Part shown: positions 53,370-61,652 of the stretch, in pieces
Layout: every line of letters begins with the position of its first letter
Numbering within the stretch: position 1 is the first letter of the stretch
Assembly: GCA_029263395.1 (NCBI GenBank)
Contig: JAJCXO010000221.1
Span: forward strand, 1-64,000
DNA from: Acidobacteriota bacterium
GTDB lineage: Bacteria; Acidobacteriota; Thermoanaerobaculia; Multivoradales; J023
Direction of reading: 5' to 3'
Length of the DNA stretch: 64,000 nt
Notes under the pieces: generated by a model
What the model saw: the letters and a program-made list of their open reading frames with translations, nothing else
Database searches by the model: none
What the model was told of the DNA's origin: nothing
Translations under genes and position numbers: made by a program

Positions 53370-55037
53370 GTCACGGAACCGGACCGCGAGACCGGTGCTG
53401 CCGTGTTCGATGATCGGGTCACCCTGTTGCCGCAGATCGAACACCAATCTGGTGATCGGCTCGGGCTCGGCCTGGTATTGACCGATACGCACTCGCCGGA
53501 CCGGCCCGTCGGCCACCTCGAACGCCGGGTGTGGGCTGGCCTTGACCACGCCGAGCAGGTCGATGACGAACCGTTCGGGTGAGCTCAGCCGGGAGGTTGC
53601 GTAAGTGAACTCGCCTCCAACCGATACATCGAGCGCGGTCTGTGAGCCGCCATCGAGCAGGCTGACCGCCAAGAGTCGACTGTTCGCTACCAGCGGTTGA
53701 GCCGACGCCATGGCCTCGGTGTCGGGTGCCCCAAGAGTCTGATCCGACGATGGCTCCATCGTCGCCGCCGAGTGCGGCTTGACGGGGTCAGTCGGCGGCG
53801 TTACCAGCGCTGCGTCCGGTGCCGGCGCCGGCTCAGCGTCGGCGATCTGTGGTGACCCGTTAGATCTTGCGAGGTCTGAGGGCAGCTCGGGCGCCGCGAC
53901 CTCCATCGTACGCACTTGCATGCCGTCGACCACAACTTCCAGCGGTGACACACACACCTGCTCCCCTTCCGCCAAGCCTTCGCCAACGATGGCGATATCG
54001 TGCTCGAGACGGATGACGTCCACATCGCGTAGCCACAAGCGTTCGTTGTCGTCGACCACCAGCACCTGGTGATCGCCGCGGAGTGCCGCCCGCGGCAGGA
54101 GTGATCCAACCACGGTGTGGCCGGACATTACGGCATCGACGAACAGGCCTACCGCCAGTGGCGGTCGATCCGGTCGGTAACGACTGTAGGGGTCTTCGAC
54201 TCTTACCACTAAGTGCATCATACGACTGCGGCGGTCGAGCTCACCTTCGGCGCGAATTATGGTGCCGGGCCAACTGTGGCGCTGGCCGGCGAACTGGGCG
54301 GAAAGCAGGGCTTCGGGGCCACGGCTGTTGCCGTTACCGAAGGTCAGCGGCAAATCCAGATACGCCAACTGATGATCAGGTACCGGTAGCCTGACCTCGG
54401 CGTAGTCGGTGGCGTGGATCATTGCCACCTCTTCGCCCGGGATCAAATACTGTCCGACATCGACACGCTTACTGTGCACGCGGCCATCAAACGGGGCTCG
54501 GATCACGGTCCGGTCGAGGGCGAGGCGCGCCATGCCGAGCTCTGCTTCGGCGGCCTTCAACATTGCCCGGGCCTCCGCCATCTGCGGTTCCCGCAGCACC
54601 AAGGGATCCGGCCGGCCTTCACCGAGCTCACTCCATTCGGCAGCCGCTACGCGAGCCTCGGCCTGCTGCTGTACCAGTCGCAGTTCGGCCTGCGCAACCT
54701 GGGCCGCCGCACGTTCTACCTTGAGCTCGTATTCGCGCCGATCGAGCCGCAGCAGGACGTCCCCGCGTTCGAAAAATCCTCCGGCCTCAAAGTAGGGTGA
54801 GGTCGAGACGACCACTGCCGCGACTTGAGCCGCGAGGCTGGTCTCGGTGCGAGGCAACACAGTACCTTGGGCGGTGACGCGGAGTGGAACTCGCACAGTC
54901 CGTACCGGCATGACGCGAACCAGTGGATCCGCCGTCACCGGTCGCATCGTCTCGACCGGTGTCTTGGACTGCACAAAGGCGACGGCGCCCAGCAAACCCA
55001 GTATCATCGCCACAATAGGCGCCACGACTTTAGTCAT
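53358..55037 (-). CDS. RND periplasmic adaptor fused to a C-terminal AMIN domain
   Basis: 559 residues. A TM anchor or signal covers about 5-23. Barrel-sandwich hybrid halves (AQVAAVVVSTSPYFEAGGFF and RTVIRAPFDGRVHSKRVDVGQ) flank a short coiled coil (about 103-172). A beta-barrel and a membrane-proximal domain run to about 380. A Pro/Ala/Ser-rich linker (about 383-450) leads to about 100 residues matching AMIN domains (RFVIDLLGVV, then VRRVRIGQY and TRLVFDLRQ). Adaptors usually end near 380-400 residues. AMIN domains bind peptidoglycan in PilQ secretins and AmiC amidases, so this adaptor may be tethered to the wall. An RND permease gene is 6 kb away on the same strand. Confidence 0.85.
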   Translation of the reverse strand: MTKVVAPIVAMILGLLGAVAFVQSKTPVETMRPVTADPLVRVMPVRTVRVPLRVTAQGTVLPRTETSLAAQVAAVVVSTSPYFEAGGFFERGDVLLRLDRREYELKVERAAAQVAQAELRLVQQQAEARVAAAEWSELGEGRPDPLVLREPQMAEARAMLKAAEAELGMARLALDRTVIRAPFDGRVHSKRVDVGQYLIPGEEVAMIHATDYAEVRLPVPDHQLAYLDLPLTFGNGNSRGPEALLSAQFAGQRHSWPGTIIRAEGELDRRSRMMHLVVRVEDPYSRYRPDRPPLAVGLFVDAVMSGHTVVGSLLPRAALRGDHQVLVVDDNERLWLRDVDVIRLEHDIAIVGEGLAEGEQVCVSPLEVVVDGMQVRTMEVAAPELPSDLARSNGSPQIADAEPAPAPDAALVTPPTDPVKPHSAATMEPSSDQTLGAPDTEAMASAQPLVANSRLLAVSLLDGGSQTALDVSVGGEFTYATSRLSSPERFVIDLLGVVKASPHPAFEVADGPVRRVRIGQYQAEPEPITRLVFDLRQQGDPIIEHGSTGLAVRFRDLLR

Positions 55038-55380
55038 CCGAGGGTCCCCTCGGGCAGCACGGACACATCATGTGACAAGGGACTCCTCAGGCAGTGTTGC
55101 GCAAGAGACGGTTCTGGAACAGAGACGGCGTCGCAACAGAGACGGTGTTGCAACAGACCTTGCGGCAACGCGGCAGTGGGTCGAATCAAATTGTAGGGTG
55201 ACAGAGTATTGTTACGACAACCATTGCGGTGATGCAAGGGATTCGTCGTCGCTGACCGGGTTCGGCAGGCGATCCGCCTACAAAACGGGCTGATCGCACA
55301 GTGGAAAGGTGGCTTTGGTCCAGCTTGGGGTGATCGTTGCTCGCGCCAACGATCATCGTGAGAGGTGACGATGAGTGGCG
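55038..55380. other. intergenic region with 17-bp repeat
   Basis: 343 bases between the adaptor start and the ECF stop. Two good and one decayed copy of a 17-bp unit (AACAGAGACGGTGTTGC) occupy about 55102-55151. No gene or terminator is recognised. Confidence 0.5.
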
Positions 55381-55938
55381 TTATGAGTTCAGCTGATGGA
55401 GCAGGAAGACACGTGCCGCCCGCCAGTCGCGAGTGACGGTGGCGGAGCCAACTCCCAGGATCTCGGCTGCCTCGTCGAGCGTCAACCCCGCGAAGTAGCG
55501 CAGCTCGACGACGCGGACCAAGCGCGGGTCGAGTTGTCCGAGGGCTTCGAGGGCACGGTCGAGATCCAGCACATCGATGTTTTGTTCGCTGATCAGGCCA
55601 GCGCTCTCCAAGGTCACGGGCACTCGATCGCCGCCACGCTTCTCGGTGCGCCGGGCGCGAGCGTAGTCGACCAAGATCCGCCGCATGGTTGTGGCCGCGA
55701 AGCCAAAAAAGTGGCTGCGACTGGTCCAGCTGACTTGTTGTCGATCGACAAGCTTGACGTAGAGTTCATTGATCAAAGCCGTTGGCTGCAGTGTCTTGGC
55801 CGCGCTCTCGTCAGCAAGGTAGATCGACGCGAGCTTGTGGAGCTCGTCGGTGACGAGCGGCACTAGGCGGTCCAACACATCTTTGTTGCCATCGTTCCAA
55901 GCCAAGAGCAACTCTGTGATGTCTTCGGGCATCTTCAC
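55381..55938 (-). CDS. ECF sigma factor, TIGR02999-like
   Basis: 185 residues. Region 2 is visible (LQPTALINELYVKL, FFGFAATTMRRILVDYARARR, the last being the TIGR02999 signature) and region 4 (LVRVVELRYFAGLTLDEAAEILGVGSATVTRDWRAAR). This group is typical of Acidobacteriota and Planctomycetes and usually sits next to a Ser/Thr kinase, as here, where the kinase gene is just upstream. No anti-sigma factor is seen; control by the kinase is likely by analogy. The start is GTG 55938 or ATG 55932. Confidence 0.92.
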   Translation of the reverse strand: MKMPEDITELLLAWNDGNKDVLDRLVPLVTDELHKLASIYLADESAAKTLQPTALINELYVKLVDRQQVSWTSRSHFFGFAATTMRRILVDYARARRTEKRGGDRVPVTLESAGLISEQNIDVLDLDRALEALGQLDPRLVRVVELRYFAGLTLDEAAEILGVGSATVTRDWRAARVFLLHQLNS

Positions 55939-56167
55939 ATCATAGCTCGATGCGCCGAAAAGGTCTGCCAGCTCTCACTATGAACGAGCGAGAGCTGTCC
56001 GACGATACCGATAGTCGAAAAATCAACCTCGGTTCTTTGATTACTGTCTCTAAGGGCGCGAATCGTCGCATTTCTCGATCAAAATCAACCAACGAAATTG
56101 CCTTGAGTTTGTCGTGCTCTTAAAACAGACTTGAATTGAAGGGCCTTCCACGATGTTCAGCCTCGCT

Positions 56168-59100
56168 TCAATGTGGCTCGTCCGTCGGTGTTTTGCTCGG
56201 CGATGATTCGTCTGCTGGCGGTGCGTCAGACGCCAGGACTTCGCGCCCAGCTTGGATCTTGGCCAAGGTTTGACGAGCGCGTTCGATACGGTGTGAACCT
56301 TCCGGCATGGTGGCTTCCAGCTTCGGTAACAAGTCTCGGACGATGGTCTCGGCTTCGTCGAGCTGTTGTTGTTCCAGAAGTGCCCGACCCAGAATCGATT
56401 GTGACGACAGCGTCCATAAATTGGTGTCCCCAACCCGTCCTCGCCACCCCTCGAAGGCCTGTCTAGCATGCTCCGCAGCGGCTGGGTATTCACCCAGCCG
56501 GAGCTCTATGTTGGCCAGCCAAGGCAGCCACTCTAATCGTAGCGGGCTCTCTTCTCCATGGGGCTCGATCAAAGTCAGGGCTCGGCGCATGGCGTCCGCG
56601 GCGGGCTCCAGATCTTCTAGCCGAGTCAGCGCCACCGACAGGTTGGACAAGGTAGTTGCGAGCGTTGGGTGATGGTTACCGAGGGATCTGTCCGCGATCT
56701 CGACTGCTTTCTCCAGCGTAGCGCGAGCTGTGGGATGGTCGCGGCGCACCAACTCGATCTGACCGCGGGTGCTGAGCACCGTGCTCATCCGAGGGTGCGC
56801 GGTACCAAGCGTTCGCTCGGTCACCGTCACCGCCCGATCGGCGAGATCTTCCGCTTCGTCGAGTCTCCCCTGATCGAGTAACAGCAACGCAAGATTGCTG
56901 AGCTGGATGGCATGGTCGCCATGCTCATCCCCTAGTCGGTTTTCGAGGATTCCCAAGGCCTGCCGATAAAGCTCTTCGGCGCGCTGTGGTTCGCCGAGTC
57001 GATGTTCGGTATTGGCAAGGTTGCCCAACATCACTGCGAGTTTTGAATGCTGCTCGCCATAAAGTTCTCTCTGCATGGCGATCGCTTCCTCGAACAAGAT
57101 TTTTGCTTCGTCGAATCGCTGGCGCTCGAACAACAGTAAACCCAGGTTGCTGAGGGCCGTTGCCAGGATCGGGTGCGCCTCCTCGAACAACTGCCGTTGC
57201 GTGGCGATAGCCTCTCGAAACAGCTCCTCGGCACGGTTGGAGTCGAAACCCGCCTCGGCTCTGGCAAGGCTCGATTTAACCAAGGCGACGTCGGGATGCA
57301 ATTCGCCGTGCGCCGTCTCTAGAATCCCCAGCGCTTCACCGAATTTGGCTCGGGCGTCCGCCAGATTGCCGCGCAAGATGCGTTCATCGGCGAAAAATTC
57401 GAGGACCTTGGCTAACACCAACACGTCGCCGCTATGCCTGGCTTTGACCAGCGCTTCGGTCAGTAGCCGATCGGCCGCCTCGGAGTCCCCCAGGACGCTG
57501 CGTAAGTGACCCAGGCGGGCTATGGCGAGGGCCTCCTGCGCTTCTTGGTCCCCGCGTTGGCGATAGAGCGCCAGCACTTCCCGCCCGACCGCCTCGGCGC
57601 GTTGATATTCACCCTGCAACGTCAGGCCCTCGCTCAATTGTTTGAGCCGTTCTTCGAGCTTGCCGTCGTCGGATGGCTCCAGTCGTCGAGTGATCGCGAT
57701 CGATTGCTCGAGCAAATCGATCCCTTCGTGCGATAGACCGAGTTGAACATGGGTCCGGCCGAGGGTGCTGAGCAACTCAGCTTTGAGTTCCGGATCCTCC
57801 AAATCTCCAGAAATGGAGCTCAAGGCCTTGTTCAACAGCTCGCGAGCCGTCACTTGTTCGCCGCGAGCCCTGCTCGGAGCAGGGAGTTCGAACAGCTCCT
57901 GCAGCCACCCCGAAACCTCCTCGGCACGATTGCGCTCGCGCAGCGTACGGTCGCGCTCGTCGACAAGTTGACGTTGCTGCACCAGCAGCGTCAGCACAAA
58001 GCCGATAAGCAGGACGAATACGGAGACCGTCACAGCAACCGCAACACGATAACGTCGCACAAACTTGGTAGCCAGATAGACGAACGTGCCGCGTCGCGCT
58101 TCGACCGGCAGCCCGTTTATGTGGCGTTCGATGTCTTCGCCGAGTTGTGCTACCGAGGCGTAACGCTCACTCGGTTCCTTGCGCAACGCTTGTAGAACAA
58201 TGGCATCCAGATCGCCAGCTAGGCGGCGACTGAGTACGCTGGTGTCGTCGAGATCGGCGCCTCGAGGGTCGTCATCGTTCCGTGGCGGCTCTGTTTTGAG
58301 CACCACGGTCGAAGGTTTTGACGGCTCCTGTCGGCAAACCGCATCAACAATCGACTCCAGGCTACCGCCGTCGATCGAATACGGTCGGTGCCCCGTGAGT
58401 AGCTCATAGAGCAAAATCCCGAGGGCGTAAACGTCAGCAGCCGTGGTGACGGCTTCCGCGCGGACTTGTTCCGGACTAGCGTATTCCGGGGTCATTGGCA
58501 TGATCCCGGTGCGGGTCGGAATCACAGTCTGAGGAAAGCTTTCTGGCCGCAGGATTTTGGCGATACCAAAGTCGAGCAATTTGGGGGTCCCGTCGCTGGT
58601 CACCAGGATGTTGCTCGGCTTGAGATCGCGATGAACGACCAGATTCTGGTGAGCAAACTGGATCGCCTCACAAACCTTCAAGATCAAAGCCAAGCGCTGC
58701 TCGATATTCAGTCGATGGCGACGGCAGAAGGTGTCAATTGATAAACCACGAACGTACTCCATCACCAAGTACGGGCGACCGTCTTCGGTTGAACCACCGT
58801 CGAGCAGCTTTGCGATGTAGGGGTGCTCCAAGTTGGCGAGAATCTGCCGTTCACGTTGAAACCGGCGCAAGAGTTCGCCACTTTCTCGGCCCGGCCGCAG
58901 GATCTTGATCGCCACTTCTTTGCGGTAGGAGTCATCGTCGCGATGCGCTAGATAGACCCGCCCCATACCACCTTCACCAATCGTCTCGGCCAATCGGTAA
59001 GGCCCCGCGTTGGTAATCGTGTCCTGCACGAATTCGTCAACCTTGCCGAGGCGGGCGATCGGGTGCTCGAGCAGCGTGCCTCCCTGGTCATAGGAACGCA

Positions 59101-59212
59101 GCATCTCCTCGACCTCGGCGCGTAACTCTTCGTCGTCGCCACACGAGTTGGCGATATGAGCCGAGCGTTCCTCCGGGGGCAGGTCGAGAGCGCTGTCGAT
59201 GACGCGCCGCAA
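56168..59212 (-). CDS. Ser/Thr protein kinase with TM helix and TPR repeats
   Basis: At least 1014 residues. The cytoplasmic Hanks-type kinase covers about 72-355: P-loop GEGGMGRVYLA (79-89), Lys103, HRDLKPSN (194-201), DFG (214-216) and the TPEYASPEQ activation segment. A TM helix lies near 378-400, followed by about ten TPRs to the end. The drawn start is TTG 59212, but family relatives start 8 codons earlier (IDIERWQA...). That would need an ATA start at 59236, which has AGGAG six bases upstream and no other start codon. See findings. It precedes the ECF sigma gene. Confidence 0.9.
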   Translation of the reverse strand: MRRVIDSALDLPPEERSAHIANSCGDDEELRAEVEEMLRSYDQGGTLLEHPIARLGKVDEFVQDTITNAGPYRLAETIGEGGMGRVYLAHRDDDSYRKEVAIKILRPGRESGELLRRFQRERQILANLEHPYIAKLLDGGSTEDGRPYLVMEYVRGLSIDTFCRRHRLNIEQRLALILKVCEAIQFAHQNLVVHRDLKPSNILVTSDGTPKLLDFGIAKILRPESFPQTVIPTRTGIMPMTPEYASPEQVRAEAVTTAADVYALGILLYELLTGHRPYSIDGGSLESIVDAVCRQEPSKPSTVVLKTEPPRNDDDPRGADLDDTSVLSRRLAGDLDAIVLQALRKEPSERYASVAQLGEDIERHINGLPVEARRGTFVYLATKFVRRYRVAVAVTVSVFVLLIGFVLTLLVQQRQLVDERDRTLRERNRAEEVSGWLQELFELPAPSRARGEQVTARELLNKALSSISGDLEDPELKAELLSTLGRTHVQLGLSHEGIDLLEQSIAITRRLEPSDDGKLEERLKQLSEGLTLQGEYQRAEAVGREVLALYRQRGDQEAQEALAIARLGHLRSVLGDSEAADRLLTEALVKARHSGDVLVLAKVLEFFADERILRGNLADARAKFGEALGILETAHGELHPDVALVKSSLARAEAGFDSNRAEELFREAIATQRQLFEEAHPILATALSNLGLLLFERQRFDEAKILFEEAIAMQRELYGEQHSKLAVMLGNLANTEHRLGEPQRAEELYRQALGILENRLGDEHGDHAIQLSNLALLLLDQGRLDEAEDLADRAVTVTERTLGTAHPRMSTVLSTRGQIELVRRDHPTARATLEKAVEIADRSLGNHHPTLATTLSNLSVALTRLEDLEPAADAMRRALTLIEPHGEESPLRLEWLPWLANIELRLGEYPAAAEHARQAFEGWRGRVGDTNLWTLSSQSILGRALLEQQQLDEAETIVRDLLPKLEATMPEGSHRIERARQTLAKIQAGREVLASDAPPADESSPSKTPTDEPH

Positions 59213-59232
59213 GGCCTGCCAGCGTTCGATGT

Positions 59233-59688
59233 CTATGGTCGGCTCCTCTCAGAAGAGCTGGTCGGTTGGCTCTGAGGCTTGGACGTCGCTCCTCTCACGA
59301 CCCGCCTCGGCCCAAAACGGATGCCAGTCGAGAACAATATCCCCTGTACAAGGTTCGGTGAGACGAAGAGTGGATCCAAAGGACTGATCCTCACACCGCA
59401 AATGCCAGCTTCGCTCACATTAATTGATGCCTCTGCATCATTTTCTTCTACGAAGCACACCTTGAACAAGATGGGTTGCAGGCGATTAGTTACGATCTGC
59501 CTATTCATCTTACATGTCTGTATTTTCTGTCTTGCAACAGCATAATACCGACTCGAACCATCCTCCTGGTCATCGGTCACAGCAGAGTCTCTGTTCGACG
59601 AAACTGTGGATGACTCGTCTTGCAGCTTGGCGTACGCTTGACATGCTATAGCGCGATCTGAGTACCCATTAGCCGAATATCGCGGCAC
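59233..59688 (-). CDS. doubtful small reading frame upstream of the kinase
   Basis: 151-residue frame (GTG start, no SD). Its TAG stop overlaps the putative ATA start of the kinase. The last 90 residues look somewhat protein-like (ISPLDPLFVSPNLVQGILF), but no family is recognised. It overlaps other open frames. Kept only because of its contact with the kinase start. Confidence 0.2.
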   Translation of the reverse strand: MPRYSANGYSDRAIACQAYAKLQDESSTVSSNRDSAVTDDQEDGSSRYYAVARQKIQTCKMNRQIVTNRLQPILFKVCFVEENDAEASINVSEAGICGVRISPLDPLFVSPNLVQGILFSTGIRFGPRRVVRGATSKPQSQPTSSSERSRP

Positions 59689-59712
59689 CAGGGGCGGGAG
59701 GAGGTAGCTCAG

Positions 59713-59781
59713 ATGCAGGCAGGGGATTCTCTAGAGTCGTCGAATCGCGGAAACCGTGTGAAACACGGTCACTACCGTTAG
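59713..59781 (+). CDS. possible 22-codon leader peptide
   Basis: ATG 59713 has a perfect AGGAGG eight bases upstream. It encodes 22 residues (starting MQAGDSLESSNRG, ending KHGHYR) and stops at TAG 59779-59781, 98 bases before the secreted-protein gene. A hairpin lies inside it. Could be a leader with regulatory role or chance. Confidence 0.3.
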   Translation: MQAGDSLESSNRGNRVKHGHYR

Positions 59782-59879
59782 CGATTCACTTCGACTTGAA
59801 TGATCGGTGATCGAATCTCCGACCTGTTGGCGCCTTTCGATTTGACGACGCCGCTTCGTCATTCACCAGGAGGACTATC

Positions 59880-61559
59880 TTGAAAAGAATCATTGCCGCA
59901 GTTTCACTCATCACCTGTCTTTCGGTTTTCTTCGGCAGCTCGCTGTCGGCCCAAACACAAGAGTTCCATGAATTCCATATCTATCCCGACGTTGCATCGA
60001 CGCCGCTGAAGCTACCTTGGCTGAGTGATAATCACAACGGTCGCTTGATCGTAGTGACTCCGCCCAGCCTGGGAACGTTCGATGCTGGCAAATACTCGCC
60101 ATCGCCAGAATTCTGGCAGGTGGGTTTCGATCGCGTCGCTTTGAAAGTTGGGGGGATTCGCAATCCGACGATTTACACCGTATTGCTGACGGGCATGCTT
60201 CAAGGTCATCACATTCTCCACCTGGCAGTGTCCACGGCGGATTTCGAAGACTGCCAGAATTCGAACTGTTTGCCACAATTCTGGGAAGACGATGACCCTC
60301 AGAACCTCTTGACCCTCAATAGCAGCAGCCCGTTGTCCGGCGAGAGAAGTCTCGACTTTTGGCTTCCAGGTGCCAACTCCACTGGCTACTTCACAGAAGT
60401 TCCGAACCCGTTCGGTGGCGGTGGTGGAACCGGCAGCGGAGCGAATGGAACGCACCAAGTCGAGCCGCCCGATCACACGTTTGGTGCCGCCTCTACAGTC
60501 ATTGCGATGCTCGGCGAGGTCGAAGTTCAAGTCCAATTTCCCGACCGCTTCGGCCCAGGAGGCTTCAGGCCAGACGATGCTTTTAGTAACGGCTACATGA
60601 TGCGGGTTGCTGCTCCAAACAACGTGCACTGCACAACGTGCGAAACTCCTTGGAGACCTGTTCCTTACAGTGCTCCGATCAACTACAAGATCTGGTCTGG
60701 CGATAAAATCACTAGTTCCGACGTAACGTTTCCAAGGCCTCGGGGGCTGCGTTTTTCGATCGAGGTCGAAGGGCGAGCGACGACCGTCGACCGTCTGGAG
60801 GGCCCGTTTAATGCCTTTGGTCTGCACTTGGGGGTACTCGACTCCGATGGCGTGGAGGGCCTTGCTGGTTCCTACGACAATTTCGAAACATGGCGCGAGG
60901 TCTACCGATACCGACCCATCGGAAATATCACCGATGGTTTCGAAGGTAGCATTAGGGATACTTGGGTGGTTGATGGGCCGGTGCATTACAGCGGTGCTGC
61001 TGCCCTCTCCGGAAAGGGAGGTGTAGAGGTCAAGCTCGAGGAGCTGCTCACGCAAGGTGCTGTCGCCCAGGACGCGAAGTTGATCGATCAGGGGCCGAAC
61101 TATGCTCGCGAAGTCACCGCGCTCATGCGGCTGGACACCTCGGCGCTGAATCTTGGCCATGGGGATTCGATGCGTATCATGCGGTCGTCAAACCTCGACA
61201 CCTTGGCTTCGGGATTCCAGTTATCGCTCATCCTGCAACGGTGGAATTACGACTATCGAGTGCAGCTCGTGGGCATAGGTAATAGCTCCGGGCTCCGCAC
61301 GTCCGCCTGGTACACCTTGCCGGATACCACCGTGGATCTGGCCATTCAGTGGCGGGCAGCCGATCCCGGCGCCGATAACGGACAGATGCGGCTCTGGGAG
61401 GGCGGCACTTTGGTCAGCGAACACCTCGGCCTCGACAATGAGGGGCAGCGAGTCGAAAGTCTCGGTTTCGGCGTCTTCAACCTGACATTCAGTGGAGACG
61501 TCCGGGTCTGGCCCGGTACGCTCCGGTTGGACGATCTCGCCTCGATCTCTAAGTTTTGA
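59880..61559 (+). CDS. secreted beta-rich protein of unknown function
   Basis: 559 residues, TTG start with AGGAGG six bases upstream. A signal peptide covers about 1-24 (LSAQ). The first half ends in a Gly-rich linker (NPFGGGGGTGSG near 177-188). The middle has a CTTC motif. The second half reads like a jelly-roll or LamG-like sandwich (RFSIEVEGRATTVDRLEGPF, DGFEGSIRDTWVVDG, RVWPGTLRLDDLASISKF). No catalytic site is seen. Surface or extracellular binding is possible. Convergent with the RND gene, with a hairpin terminator between. Confidence 0.75.
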   Translation: MKRIIAAVSLITCLSVFFGSSLSAQTQEFHEFHIYPDVASTPLKLPWLSDNHNGRLIVVTPPSLGTFDAGKYSPSPEFWQVGFDRVALKVGGIRNPTIYTVLLTGMLQGHHILHLAVSTADFEDCQNSNCLPQFWEDDDPQNLLTLNSSSPLSGERSLDFWLPGANSTGYFTEVPNPFGGGGGTGSGANGTHQVEPPDHTFGAASTVIAMLGEVEVQVQFPDRFGPGGFRPDDAFSNGYMMRVAAPNNVHCTTCETPWRPVPYSAPINYKIWSGDKITSSDVTFPRPRGLRFSIEVEGRATTVDRLEGPFNAFGLHLGVLDSDGVEGLAGSYDNFETWREVYRYRPIGNITDGFEGSIRDTWVVDGPVHYSGAAALSGKGGVEVKLEELLTQGAVAQDAKLIDQGPNYAREVTALMRLDTSALNLGHGDSMRIMRSSNLDTLASGFQLSLILQRWNYDYRVQLVGIGNSSGLRTSAWYTLPDTTVDLAIQWRAADPGADNGQMRLWEGGTLVSEHLGLDNEGQRVESLGFGVFNLTFSGDVRVWPGTLRLDDLASISKF

Positions 61560-61600
61560 GTTCGCTGGCCTCGGCTTTACGTTGACCTCTAATACGATCA

Positions 61601-61627
61601 CGGCCCCGGGCAACCTGCCAGGGGCCG
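61601..61627. terminator. hairpin terminator between convergent genes
   Basis: Arms CGGCCCC (61601-61607) and GGGGCCG (61621-61627) with an inner GGCA-ACC-TGCC stem. It has only a weak T-run (CTTTGCG) after it. It serves the secreted-protein gene from the plus strand and possibly the RND gene. Confidence 0.65.
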
Positions 61628-61652
61628 CTTTGCGTTGCTGAAGACCAACGAG

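Larger units (their letters stand above)
59213..59879. other. intergenic region between kinase and secreted protein
   Basis: 667 bases holding divergent promoters for the kinase (minus) and the secreted protein (plus). Base composition is clearly more AT-rich at 59400-59560 than in neighbouring genes. It contains a doubtful frame (59233-59688), a 22-codon frame with a strong SD (59713-59781) and a hairpin ACCGTGT-GAA-ACACGGT (59753-59769). Confidence 0.5.
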
